From NCBI GenBank assembly GCA_951802195.1, contig OX637629.1:620001-684000 (forward strand): a DNA stretch of 64,000 nucleotides. The letters run 5' to 3'. The notes under the pieces are model-generated. The model searched no databases, was not told where the DNA came from, and saw only the letters and a list, made by a program, of their open reading frames with translations. This stretch comes from Tausonia pullulans (Eukaryota > Basidiomycota > Tremellomycetes > Cystofilobasidiales > Mrakiaceae). Of this stretch, positions 45,557 to 57,011 are shown piece after piece (within the stretch, counting starts at the first letter, position 1; every line of letters starts with the position of its first letter). Position numbers and translations under genes: made by a program.

Positions 45557-48500
45557 TCAGCTCTTGGCTCCAAGCCCCGCGAGGACGCCGACGAAGTCTC
45601 GCGGCGTGAGGATCTCCGTCGAGCCGTAAACGATGCGCTTCCCAGCACCACCCCCCAACGACGAGCTGCCCGTGACCTGACCAGCTCCGACGGCCCCACC
45701 GCCGCCCCCGTTGACGCCCTGGCCTCCAGCTCCACCGGCCGCCGACCGGTCGGCCCACTCCATCAAGTTGGTGTACTCGACATACCCTCCACCACCGACG
45801 ACGAACACGACGGCCTCACCGAATCCGTGTCTTCCCTTGCCCGCGGCGCCGCCGCGTCCGACGAGCCCAGACGACGGCCGGGTGGACCGCGGGTCGAAGA
45901 GGAGGTACTCGTCCGTCTCGGCGAGGGCCTGCTGGCCTGCTTGGGCAGGGTCAACGAGCGCCTCGACAAGACGGGTGAGGGTGAGGTTCTTTTGCGCTGG
46001 AAGGAAGGCTTTGACACCCGAGATGAGAGACTCGAGGCCGCCGGCGAGAGGGATGCCACTGTCCTTCATGCGGTCGGAGATCTGCGAGAGTGGCCCGTGA
46101 GCTAAGCACACGGGATGGGGAGAAGCAGGTTCAAGAGGCGACGCACACGCGAGCCGAGAAGTCCGAAGCCCTTGAACAGTTCGCCGCCCGTCTGGACGGG
46201 GGCAGCCGGGGCGGTGGCAAGCATCGTCATCCGCGTGATCTCGCGGACCCTGGATGGAAGAGTGACGATTCGTCAGCCTAACCACAGGGCGAAGTAGCCT
46301 CCGGCCTGTGGCACCACGTACCGCTTGACATATTCGAGCGCCTCAAGCCCAGCGCCACTCTCCTTGAGCGCCGCCGTAATCTCCGCCAGGTCCTCCTTCG
46401 CTTGGGCCGTCGAAGCCTGCGACTCTGGCAGCGAGAGGAAGTAGATCACCACCAGACGGATCTTGTCCTCCGGCGTGCACTGCATCTCGTCCCGATCGCG
46501 AAGGATGTCGAGGATAGTCGCCCTTGTCTGCTTGGTGATGGCCTCTTCGGTCTGGAAGAGCGTGTCGAGACCGCGCGACTTGATCGCTTGGAGGAGAGCC
46601 GTAGCGATGTTCATGTGCGTGTCAAGGGTGTGCTTGCGGGCAGTCAGCTCCGGAAGGAGCGTGATCGCCGTCTTGAGGTTAGCGGCGTTAGAGGAAAAGT
46701 CACTGCAGGAGAAGAAAGGAGGGCGTGTTGAATGTGATGAGGTCAGAAACGGCCCCGCCACCCACAAGGCAGGGGACATACATCTGTGAGACATCGTTAA
46801 CATCGCTCATGCCCGTCGATCGCGTGATCTCGGCCGCATCTGTCTTGTACCTGTCAATGCAAGGAAGCCCATCAGCGTCCATTCACGCCAGATGTTGGAA
46901 GCAACACGGCGCTACCGACCGGTTGAGCTCGGCATCGATGTCCTCGGCGACTTGCGGGAATGGGTTGGCTGCGTTCTTAGCCCAGAAATAATCGCGCGAA
47001 TCAAAGTCGTACGACTTCTTCTGGAGCTTGCCGGCCTCGGGCGCCTGGGGTCGCAAGAAATGGGCGTCAGGCACGATGATAGGAAGGAGAGAGAGCCAAG
47101 TGGACTAACTTCGACAGTGACACGATTGAGCTTCATGTCGAGAACATCGTGGACGAGCGCTTGGTACGTCCAGGAGTGGCTAAGCATTGGAACAAGATCG
47201 ACATTGCGGTCGAGGATGACGAGGACTGCGGAAGAGCCAAAGGTGACCGTTAGTCGGTCGCTATAACATATGTACAGGCGCGTCTCTTGCTCATCGCAAT
47301 CCCTCACACGTCGACACAATGGAAACTTTGACTCACGTGGCCGCTGCAGTCCTCCTCCATCCATGCCAGTGCCAAAGAGACCTCCGGAACCGGTCCCAGA
47401 CCGCTGGGACGCCAGCAGATGGTCCCTCAGCTTGGCGTCGAGCTTGCGAGCCACCATCTCGGCAGCATTTCCCTTTGGCGAACGGATGAGAGGGATCGAG
47501 CCTGGCAGATTCCGAGACAGGCAGGAATGATAAAAGGAGTAAATGGCGTCAAAACCAACGCTCATGTGGGCGCGTCTCCTCGGTCGAGAGACAAAGAGCT
47601 AACGACAACGCACCCATGGTAGCAAGGACGCTGAACAGGCCCTTAGAAATTCGCTCGACCTCATCCTCGATATCCTGCTCCTCTGCTCGAGGGTCATTGA
47701 GAACTGTGTACGTCGGACGCGCGTCGATCGCGTTCCCGGGCGACGCGTTCGAGTCTGTTGGGGGAGGCGCGTTGTCCGAGGGAGCCGGAGGCAGGCGAGG
47801 GAGGAGGGAGAAGAGGGAATGGGAGGGAACGATGAAGTCGAGGTACTGGTCGTAGACCTGTCATGGAAACGTGAGCGACGGTCAGCCGTGCCTGACTGAC
47901 ATCGGAAGCAAGCGGGCGGGGAACGCGGATGGACCTGCTCGATGAGTTCGCCGGTGCCGTCCTTGGCGGTGAGGCTGGCCAGTTCCTCGAGGAGAGGCCG
48001 CGGGAGAGAAGACGTGAAATTAAGGTGAATCGAGTCGTAGAGCCCCTGGTTGAGATCCTGAGGGGAGGAAGAGAGAAAGCGAAGGAGAGGGAATGGAAGG
48101 TCGGGTGAGCGACGTGAGATGGAGCGGACGCGCGGCGGCGGCAGGGGGGACTCGGCGAAGCACGAACTTGGGCAACGCGACGGATGTTGGCGAGCGTAGG
48201 GGAGATGAAGTAGATGGCCGGGACATCCGGAAGCGGCGGTCGGGACGAGTGCAGCTGCCTGGAGATGCGAGGAAATGTGCCAGGGAGAAGGAGAGGGAGG
48301 TCTGAGCACGCATGCGTGCCGGCTCTCAAGCGCAAGCCGCCACTTCTAGGACAAACATGTGAAGGGTTACACCCTGGTCCCTAAGGTCCTGGACGCGCAG
48401 AGTGGTAGCGAGGACATCCTTGGCAAGCTCGTCGAGGACGAGGACCTTCCAAACGGGGGCGCCTGGAGCCGGTGCTGGCAACTGCTGAGCCGAGGACGAG

Positions 48501-48598
48501 GCGTTGTTGGTCGGGAGGGGGACATTGAGGTTGAGAAGGTTAAGGAGTGCGGTGGTCTGGCGCCCAAGGAGAGTGTTGGGCGAGACGACGTTGCTCAT
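45557..48598 (-). CDS. SLY1: Sec1/Munc18-family SNARE regulator Sly1
   Basis: Sly1 binds the syntaxin Sed5 and promotes SNARE assembly in ER-Golgi and intra-Golgi fusion. About 11 exons. The N-terminus has [37 protein letters not shown] and, across the first intron (GTTTGT donor), [18 protein letters not shown]. Then come [18 protein letters not shown], the SM-protein core [20 protein letters not shown] with [16 protein letters not shown], the [15 protein letters not shown] block, [20 protein letters not shown], and near the end the Gly-rich [19 protein letters not shown] and [16 protein letters not shown]. These motifs and their order are characteristic of Sly1 rather than Sec1, Vps45 or Vps33. 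A disordered Pro/Ser/Asn stretch interrupts domain 1. Start ATG at 48596-48598, stop TGA at 45557-45559. Confidence 0.93.
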
Positions 48599-48956
48599 GG
48601 CGGGGGAGGGATGGTGGGGCGGAGAAAGGGAGAGAGGAGAGTTAAGTGGTCGTCGGAAGGTGGCCGACTCACCGGGTCTACAGAGCGCGCCGATGATCCC
48701 CTCTCGCCTTGACGACTCCGTCTCTTAGGTCCCAGAATACTGTAGGCAATCAGGTGGAGTTAATCTCACGCCGCTGCCTAGATTCTTGAGCATAACAGCG
48801 GTGAAGGATGGATGTCCCTCAGGGTTGTGTAACCATTCATGGGGTGCTGACGTCGTGTCCTGCGCTCTTGCCTCCCCCCAAGTCATTCTCCAACCAACAC
48901 CAACACCCTCCTCGCTTCGTTGTTTCGTCGGCCTCATAGCCGTCTCGTACGCTCTC
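48599..48956. promoter_or_regulatory. Divergent promoter of SLY1 and the ABHD11-like gene
   Basis: About 360 bases between two outward-facing start codons; it must hold both promoters. No specific binding site was assigned. Confidence 0.5.
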
Positions 48957-50655
48957 ATGCCTGCTGCCGCTCCCTCCTCACTAGCGGTCCTCGCCCGCCG
49001 GGCGGCCTTTGCCCCGGCGAAGGCCGCGTCTGTCGCTGCCCTGTCCCAACGCGCCTCGTCCTCATCCCCGTCCCCGTCCTCGTCCTCGCTACCACCCGTG
49101 CCGGAACCGGTGAAGCTTCCCTTCGAGCTCGCTGAGCCCAAGCAGCGGAAGTCGGATGATACTCTTGTTATCGCGCACGGTCTCTTGTAGGGGTTGCTGT
49201 CTTCGTCCTTGCCCCAGTGTCAGGGCTACCCTGACTTGAACGGGTCGTTTCCGTTTCAACACCCGCAGCGGATCGAAGCAGAAGTGAGCTCAGTCTTTGA
49301 TGTGAATAGAGAGTCCGTTTCAAAAACTAATATTGATGATTTCACACTTCAGCTGGCGCTCTCTTACGCGCGCCTTCGCCCAGGAACTCGGCATGCCTGT
49401 CTATGCTGTCGTGCGTGACGCTTCTGCTTTGGACGTCTAGTCCACGCTCACCCATCATCTCTTCGACCCACCAGGACCTACGTAACCACGGAACTGCACC
49501 TCACGCCGAGCCGCATTCGTATCTTGCGTCGGTCACTTCGTCTGGCCCTCCTTTGCGTTGAGCCTGCCCCCCCTGACTTTGCTTCCAGCATGGCCTCCGA
49601 CGTCGCGGCCTTCTTCGACTCGCAGAAACTCACTGAGCCTGGCTCTGTGCACTTGATGGGGCACTCGATGTCAGTTCTTCGTTCACCCTACGCTGAACAA
49701 TCATCGTTTTCAAAGATCCTCTCTGACGATTCTCCAGGGGTGGCAAAGCCGTCATGGCCACCGCCCTCCACCCACACCTCAACACCCCGCTCCGATCCCT
49801 CATCTCCGTCGACATGTCTCCAGCCAAGGGTAAGATCTCGCCCGAGTTTGCATCGTACGCCGATGCCATGCTTGAGGTCGAGCATCCGAACAGCGATGTC
49901 GCATCCAAGGCTCAGGCGGACACCATCCTGTCCAAGTACGAGGATGTGCGTTCACTTCGTCCTTGCTTGCCCTGCTTGCACCCTGGGCCACCTTTGACCT
50001 GACTTGAACGGGACGCATCTTCAGGAGCTCAGCGTCCGCCAGTTCCTGCTCACCAACGCCCTCCTCCGGGACGGCAAGATGAAGTTCCGCGTCCCGCTCG
50101 AGCTTCTCCGCGATTCGATCGCAAACATTGGCGACTTCCCCTTCATGGTGAGTAGTCAGTCGCTTACATGCCCTCAGAACACGCGCCGGCTGGCTGATGC
50201 GAACGCATGTCCACGTACGCACGTGCAGCCTGGGGACATTGCCTGGGAGGGACCGACGCTCTTCATTAAGGGCACAAGGTCAAAGTACATCAACCGGTGC
50301 GTCGTCCCTGCTCATCTGTCCTGCTTCTGGCACGCAACCTAAAACGGTCAAAACAATGAAGCCACAACATCCTCGTCGCGGAGAGTTTTTTCCCCAATAT
50401 GGTGCGCCCTCTCATCGTTCTTTCTCTTTCTCCGTGTCTTAGCTGACTAAATGGACATTTGGCACGGGGCAGCGACTCGAGGAGCTCGACACGGCCCACT
50501 GGGTCCACGCTGAGAAGTACGTCTGCCCTGCGCCGTCGTCGTCGTCGATTTCATCTAATCGACGCTGGTCTCATAACTTCCTCCTTCTCAGGCCCCGCGA
50601 GTTCGTCAAGCTCGTTGGCGACTTTGTCCGCGAGGTCCAACAGCAGAAAAAGTAG
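48957..50655 (+). CDS. Alpha/beta hydrolase, ABHD11/Imo32-like (mitochondrial)
   Basis: About ten exons. The N-terminus is Ala/Arg/Ser-rich (MPAAAPSSLAVLARRAAF), resembling a mitochondrial presequence. The fold follows: VIAHGLFGSKQNWRSLTRAF with the oxyanion loop, YAVDLRNHGTAP, the nucleophile elbow GHSMGGKAVM, ISVDMSPAKGK, the lid helices (VRQFLLTNAL), GPTLFIKGTRSKYI with the acid-bearing strand, and LDTAHWVHAEKP with the catalytic His. This order and the HGLxGSKQNW and DxRNHG motifs match ABHD11, yeast Imo32 and the Eat1 ethyl-acetate group. Exon 2 (49269-49283) is only 15 nt but is needed for FGSKQN. Which ester or lipid is cleaved cannot be told. Stop TAG at 50653-50655. Confidence 0.88.
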
Positions 50656-51506
50656 TCGGGATGCGGCGGCTTGTGCGAGGACGAGCGACTGCGCACAGAG
50701 ACCGGTCATAGAGCGCGGGACGCAGTGAAACAAGAGGAGAATCCTTGATTATATCTCCAGACTGGACATGATGTGGTGTGCTTGCGTTCGTGAAAGAGAT
50801 GCTATATCGCGTCGTCGCGAGACAAGCTGAGATAGGCCGAGCGTGCCCGAGCGTGCTTCAGGTCGATCCGTCAAGCAGGAACACGACGAAACTTGCTTGC
50901 ATGCGCGCGCGAGCTCCCTTCGTTTGAAGCACTCTTTCCTTGACAAAACACCCGCATTGGACAGACACATAATATATAACACGCAATGGATAGGATGTAG
51001 CACCCTCTGACCTCTCCGAACCCTCAAGAGCAATCAGGCCCGGAGAAAAAAAAGGACGGGGAGCCTTCAAGCCCCTTTCCAAGCAACCGCATATTTAGTC
51101 GTGAAGCCAGGGCAAGGTACTGGATTTTGGGTTTCGTTTTGACCGACTCGTCGTCATGTAGCGAAAACAACTCGTCAAGACGAGGTTCGCAGGACAAGAG
51201 CGGCTTCGAACGACCCGGAGAGTGTATGGGAAGGAAGAAGGACGAGGAAGGACTGGGCGGAAGAAGAAGGGCGTGCGAGAAGAGGGGCTGACGAGAAGGT
51301 GATTGACGAGATGGCCGCAGGGGCGAGGGGTCAAGGGGGTCAGTCGTGGAGTGTGGTCGGGGGGGAGAAGCTGGTGGCTGAGAGGAGACGCCTGGAAGGG
51401 AAAACGCGAGGTTGGCCGAGAAGGTCAATGCGCTCAAGGCACGACGAGGGCCAGGAGAGCGAGATCCACCCTCGCTGCCTGACAACCACCACGACTTTCA
51501 TCGACA
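50656..51506. other. Intergenic region between the hydrolase gene and NSP1
   Basis: About 850 bases. The part 50730-50990 is less GC-rich; the part 51200-51500 is purine-rich on + and precedes NSP1. A 153-codon open frame on the - strand (51024-51485) shows no recognisable features and is probably chance. No RNA gene or repeat seen. Confidence 0.5.
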
Positions 51507-54284
51507 TGGGTTCGTATGAAACCAGCCCGTCGTCGGTTGCTAGTCGTCGCTGACATGGCACACCTCTTCAAAATCGAACAGCCTTCAGCTTTGGAGGAAC
51601 CCCTGCAGGTCCGTCGTCGTCGCGTCGCCTTCTCTCCCTCCCTTGCTCCAGAGCTCGCTCGCGTTGCTGATCGAACCCATCCTCCGCCGTTGTCATCCTC
51701 CAGGAGGCAACGCCTTTGGCTCGACCTGTGAGTTTCCCCTCCCCTTGATCTCAGGCGCCTCGCGCTGTTGCTCAACCTAGCCTGTACCCCTCCAGCAACA
51801 CCTGCAAAGCCCGCGTTCGGCGGCTTCGGCACCGCTGCCTCGTCGACGACGCCCGCTGCACCCCCTCCCGCGGGAGGAGGCCTCTTTGGTGCAGCAGCAG
51901 CTAAGCCGCCAGCCGCTGGTGGATCTCTCTTCGGTGGCGGCGCCCCTGCGACGGGAGGGTTCGGCGGATTCGGCGCGGCTTCATCGGCGACGACGCCTGG
52001 CACGCCTGCGCCTGCTGGAGGACTCTTCGGCGCGAAGCCCTCCAGCACCTTTGGGTAAGTGGTGGCCCTGTGATCTTATCTTCCGAGGCTCGGGCAACTG
52101 CTAGGACCTGTTCAGCAAACGAGTGGGCGGACCCTTGCGCATGCTCGGCCTGCCTCGCGTCTTCCTTCGCGCCTGCGCGTCGCGAGTCAACATACAGCTT
52201 TCCATTCGCGAGCGTCATCATCGCAGCATCGGATAACTGACTGAGTCCTATCTTTTAAAGATCCACCACCCCTGCTGCTCCTCCTCCGGCCAGCGGTGCC
52301 ACCTCTCTTTTCGGCGCCCCCGCTTCGTCCAACCCTCCGGTCGCCAATGGTGGTGGTCTCTTCGGCGGCGCATCCGCCGCCCCCAAGCCCGCCACGCCCT
52401 CTCTCTTCGGCGGAGGATCCTCCACACCAGTTGCATCCCCGGCACCCGCTGCAGGAGGAGGTCTCTTTGGGGCCAAGCCCGCAGATGCGGCCGCCCCTGC
52501 TCCCCCTGCCGCCGCAGGAGGACTGTTCGGTGGTGGAGGAGCCAGCCTCTTTGGTGGATCCAAGCCGGCGAACCCGGCGCCTGGAGCCGCTTCCCCCGCT
52601 GCTGGAGGAGGTCTCTTTGGAGCCAAGCCTGCTGAGTGCGTTGTGGAGTAGAAGAGACATTTGCGTCTGAGTTTATTAACGCCTTCCTTCGGACTGGCAG
52701 CGGAACTTCCACCCCTCCTTCGGGAGGACTCTTTGGCGCTAAGCCTGCCGAGTGAGTGCTATGTCGTCTGGCTCTGAGTAGTGGCGAACATCTCCGTTTG
52801 ACTGTCGGCCGCTTTCCTCATCACCAAGGCCGGCCAAAGCTCCTGCTACTGGTGGTCTCTTTGGCGCGAAGCCCGCCGAGTGAGTACAGACGCTGTTTCA
52901 CGCCATGGGAGCCCTCGTTCCGCACTATGAGAGCAGTATGTCTGACCCTCCGATCTAACCAGGCCTGCGACTGCCACGCCTGCTCCTGGGGGTCTCTTTG
53001 GCGCAAAACCCACCGAATCCGCTGCTGCTTCTACGACGCCTGCGCCTACTGCTGGCAGTCTCTTTGGCGCCAAGCCCGCAGAGTGAGTCGCCTTCGCCCT
53101 CCTCATCTCGACGTCGCTGTCAATCCTCACTGAGCGCCCTACTTCCAGGCCCGCTGCTACCTCCCTCTTCGGCGCCAAGCCCGCCGGTACCGCCACCCCC
53201 CTTGCCTCCACCGCCCCGGCAACGACCAACCAATCCGACAAGACGGGTGGCTTTGCCTCCATCCCCACTCCGACGGCCGGCGCGACCGCGCTCGGGTCGA
53301 CCCTCCCCACCGCCGGAAGCAACACCCCCGTCCCCGCGGCGGGTGCTTCTTCCGCGTCAGAGCCGGTCCCGAGCCTGCTTAAGGGTAAGACGATGGACGA
53401 TATCGTCAATGGGTGGAACAAGGAGCTCGATGCGCAGGTGAAGGAGTTTGCAAGGCAAGCGGCGGAAGTGAAGGAATGGGACAAGGTTCTCGTTGAGAAC
53501 GGCAACCAGGTGCGTGACGTCGCATCGACTTCGGATCTTGGGCTTCCGTGTGGCTGATCGTGCATTACATTCACGCAGATCTCTCGGCTTTACGACCAAA
53601 TTCTCTCAGCTGAGCAGAGCAACAAGGCCGTGGAGGACTCGCTCACTTACATTGAATCGCAGCAAACCGAGCTTGGAAACCTTCTCGACGGATATGAGGC
53701 CCAGGCGAACGAGATGTTTGATGGCGGCGCCGTGAGGGGTGGGCTCGACTTCGGGCCGGCCGACAACGAGCGGGAGAAGGCGTGAGTCGTTCCCGAAATT
53801 GCTCAGTAGAATGCCAACACTGACTCACTCCTCGCCATCCAGCTACTCGCTTGCCGAGTCGCTCCACTCGCAGCTCGACAGTCTCTCGCGCTCGCTCACG
53901 AGCATGATCGATGAAGTCAACGCTCTCTCGTCATCCTCCTCTACTGCCGGCCCCTCCGGCTCCACCACCACGGGGGCTGGCGGTGACGCTTCATCGACAA
54001 CGCCAATCTCGGCATCTTCCTCCAAGGAAGCTGATGACCCGATCGCTCAGATCGGGCAGATCCTCAACGCCCACCTGACATCGCTCCAGTGGATCGACGG
54101 CGCCTCGGTAGGCATGAAGGAGAAGGTCGTCGAGCTCGAGCGAAGGCTTGTCGATGTCAACGGTGGTGGCGAAGGTGGCCGTGCGGGAAGGCGAGCTGTG
54201 GATGTCGGAGGATCCCTGGCGAGTTCGACGTCGAAGAGGGAAGGTGGTGGGGGGAGCGGTCGGTTTGGGCTCGGTAGGCGGTAG
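51507..54284 (+). CDS. NSP1: FG-repeat nucleoporin Nsp1 (Nup62 homologue)
   Basis: Nsp1 is a central-channel nucleoporin. Exon 1 codes only ATGG (51507-51510); the intron 51511-51581 (GTTCGT...CAG) joins it to CCTTCAGC, giving MAFSFGGTPAGGNAFG. A long FG domain follows with GLFGAKP/SLFGG repeats separated by Ala/Pro/Thr linkers. Several repeats sit in separate exons with the same phase-2 border after GAKPA(E/D): 52701-52751 and 52829-52879 are both 51 nt, and 52963-53082 is 120 nt. The C-terminal coiled-coil domain begins LLKGKTMDDIVNGWNKELD and runs through KEWDKVLVENGNQI, ISRLYDQILSAEQ and QWIDGASVGMKEKVVELERRL, the Nsp1 region that binds Nup57/Nup49 and Nup82. It ends in a Gly/Ser/Arg tail and TAG. 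Confidence 0.92.
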
Positions 54285-55262
54285 TGTGTTGAATTCTCTC
54301 CTTTCTTTTTGCGATGCATGCTTCTGTGATCTTTCCAAGGGCGGCAGGGTGGACTGATCGAGGTGGGGTCATAAATGTTCATTTGAACAATAGGCGGATG
54401 ACCAGGATCGATCGGAAGCTTGTTTTGGGGATTTCAGCCAATGTAATCAGAAGGGTACCACGATGGGGAGAAGAGAGATGAAATGAAAAGAAGCGTCCAA
54501 GTAGATGGCTGTAGGCAGTATCTCGACCGGGAGGGAGGGAAGCAGAAGCCAATGCCTCTACATCGAGACGTCTTGCGAAAAGCTGGCGTCAGCGCAGCGT
54601 AATCTCCGGCGAGACCTGCCTGATTGGGTAAGTTATCTGTGATCAACTCCACATTAGAGTTTTTCCCTGCAGCAGGAAGTCGTCAGATATCACTGGCTGC
54701 AGCTGAGCTAGAGGGAGTGAACATGGTAAAGGTCAGGCTGAAGAGCTGTGCACCGTGGACCGCCACGAGGGTGGTCCTGGCCAACGACGAGCGCGCGGCG
54801 CGCCAGAGAGGTATGGAGAGTTTTCGCGCGGGCCTCGCTCGGGTTGTCTCCAACTTCGTTCAGTTCGTCCCTCCCCCCCCCCTTCCTTTGTTGCCTCGCT
54901 TTCTCCCTCTCCTTACCCCGCCCAGTCTCCGAGCACATTGATGCTTTAGCCTTGGCGAGAGCTAGGAGCTAGGAACTAGGAGCCAGGAGGGACGAGCGAG
55001 GAGAGAGGCACAGGAGCAGCTCCAGGGAAGAGCTCAGCAGACTGACCTCGAATGTCTTCGTCAAACTCCTCTCTCGTAGGAAATCGCCTTTAAACTCCTT
55101 TGATCCGCAAACGAGATCACTTGGGAGGCCTTTTCACTTTCTAAACACACCTTAAAGTGAGTCAACAAGCATTTATGGTGGTGCGGGTGTGGAACGCGGA
55201 CGCGAGCAAAGCCTGATCTTCTCGCTCCGGCTTCACCTCCAGACTTACTTTCAACTTTCACA
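54285..55262. other. Intergenic region between NSP1 and the uL10 gene
   Basis: About 980 bases with no supported gene. It holds the NSP1 3' end and the ribosomal protein gene promoter. A short imperfect repeat near 54958 is listed separately. The 5' leader directly before the uL10 ATG is C/T-rich (TTTCAACTTTCACA). Confidence 0.5.
54958..54989. repeat. Short imperfect tandem repeat of a GCTAGGA-like unit
   Basis: Four near copies of a 7-8 base unit (GAGCTAGGA, GAGCTAGGA, ACTAGGA, GCCAGGA) lie about 275 bases upstream of the uL10 start. Seen by eye; role unknown. Confidence 0.5.
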
Positions 55263-56642
55263 ATGGGAGGAACTCGTGCTGAGAAGGCCGCGTACTTCGT
55301 TAAGCTCCGCGAGCTTATCGACAACAACCGTGAGTTGGACGCTCTTCTCGCACGCACGCGACCGGCGCGTTAAAGCTGACCCACTCGTCTGCCGATTCCT
55401 TCCCTTCTCAGCCTCGATCTTCCTCGTCAACGTTGACAACGTCGGATCGAACCAGATGCACCAGATCCGTCAGACTCTCCGTGGAAAGGCCACCATCCTC
55501 ATGGGCAAGAACACCATGGTCCGCCGTGCTCTCCGCACCATCCTCGCTGAGTACCCTCAGTTCGAGAAGCTCCTTCCCCACGTCAAGGGCAACATTGGAT
55601 TCGTCTTCACTGCCGGAGACCTCAAGGAGGTCCGCTCGTCCATCCTTGCCAACGTCGTTGCCGCCCCCGCCAAGGCCGGTGCCTACGCTCCTACCGACGT
55701 CTTCGTCCCCGCCGGAAACACCGGAATGGAGCCCGGAAAGACCTCCTTCTTCCAGGCGCTCTCGATCCCCACCAAGATCGCCCGTGGTACCATTGAGATC
55801 GTCTCCGACGTCCAGGTCGTCACCGCCGGCACTCGTGTCGGAACCTCCGAGGCTACCCTTCTTAACATGCTCAACGTGGGTCACTTGCCGGCGAACAGAG
55901 GTTTCCGCGGTCCATCTTGCTGACGCTTTCTCCCTCTCCCCTCCTACAGATCTCTCCGTTCACCTACGGAATGTCGATTGTTCAGATCTTCGACAACGGA
56001 GCCATCTTCTCGGCCGACATGCTCGACATCGACGAGCAGACCCTCATCGACCAGTTCCTCTCGGCCATCAAGACCGTTGCCTCGATCTCGCTCGCCACCA
56101 ACTTCCCCACTCTTGCGTCCGTCTCGCACTCTCTTGTCAACGCCTACAAGAACCTCCTCGCCATCTCGCTTGCCACCGAGTTCGAGTTCGAGGGATCTGC
56201 CCAGGTACGCATTTGCTCCTGCTTCGTCATGTTGGCTCGCTTCGGTATACCGTCCGCGTGTCCTATCTCCCACCCAACATAATCATTCATCCCTCCCGCA
56301 TCGCGCCAGTGATGCTTTCATACACTGAAAATTCCGAGACGAGACTTTCTACCTCGACTTCTGCGGAAAAATATCAAAACAACCTGATGGCCCTTGCTTC
56401 CACTTCCTTGACACTACTGTCACATGCTTTGCATCCGTTCCTTTGAAGAGCCTCGAACTGACGCTTCGTTTTCTTTGTGAACCATTTAGGCCAAGGAGTA
56501 CCTTGCCAACCCCGACGCTTTCGCCGCTGCCGCCCCCGTCGCTGAGGCTGCCCCTGCCGCCGCTGAGGCTGCCCCCGCCGCCAAGGTCGAGGAGGAGAAG
56601 GAGGAGTCCGACGACGACATGGGCTTCGGACTTTTCGACTAA
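55263..56642 (+). CDS. RPP0: Large ribosomal subunit protein uL10 (P0 of the P-stalk)
   Basis: uL10 anchors the P1/P2 stalk that recruits translation factors to the 60S subunit. Four exons (55263-55329, 55412-55875, 55950-56204, 56490-56642) give 312 residues. It starts [20 protein letters not shown] and contains [95 protein letters not shown], an Ala-rich hinge and the acidic P-protein end [11 protein letters not shown], which binds elongation factors and ribotoxins. Codon use is strongly biased, as expected for a highly expressed gene. Intron 3 (285 nt) is much longer than the other two and contains the snoRNA candidate listed separately. Confidence 0.98.
56305..56391 (+). ncRNA. Candidate intronic C/D box snoRNA (weak)
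   Basis: Inside uL10 intron 3. A C-box-like GTGATGC (56309-56315, one mismatch to RTGATGA) and a D box CTGA (56384-56387) are flanked directly by GCCA (56305-56308) and TGGC (56388-56391), which can pair as a 4-base terminal stem. The distance of 87 nt suits this class, and introns of ribosomal protein genes are common snoRNA hosts. Against it: the C box is imperfect, the internal CTGA at 56325-56328 is too close to the C box for a guide, and I could not place the sequence before the D box on rRNA from memory. Confidence 0.3.
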
Positions 56643-57011
56643 GCGTCTCTGGATCTCACTTCACTGGGAAGGTCCGGAGGGGATGGATCGTCTTGGAACG
56701 TGGTCTCGGCCAGGCCGACTTGTCGGTCTTGCTTAGCCCCCCTTCTATTATGATTGTTCTCTGTTTTAATCTGTGTATGTTTGAGAAACGAAAGAAGCGT
56801 CTACCACTCGAGGTCGTTTCGTCCGAGACGCGGTCTGGTTCTGTGTCGAGCTAGGCGGAGGTCCAAGGAGACCATCGAAAAGTGACGACGCTGCTGAATT
56901 CAGAGTCACGGAGACAGGCGTAAAGTGACGACAGGTCCGTGGCGCGTCGAGTGCTTGATCGCGCCTCATCACCGGTCCTCCCCAACTCCCATTCTCTCTC
57001 CATCCGACATC
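56643..57011. other. Intergenic region between uL10 and MED18
   Basis: About 370 bases. The first part is the likely uL10 3' untranslated region; the remainder is the MED18 promoter. Nothing else recognised. Confidence 0.5.

Noticed and set aside
56325-56328. Internal CTGA as a D' box of the snoRNA candidate
   Set aside because: Only nine bases separate it from the C box, too few for a guide duplex.
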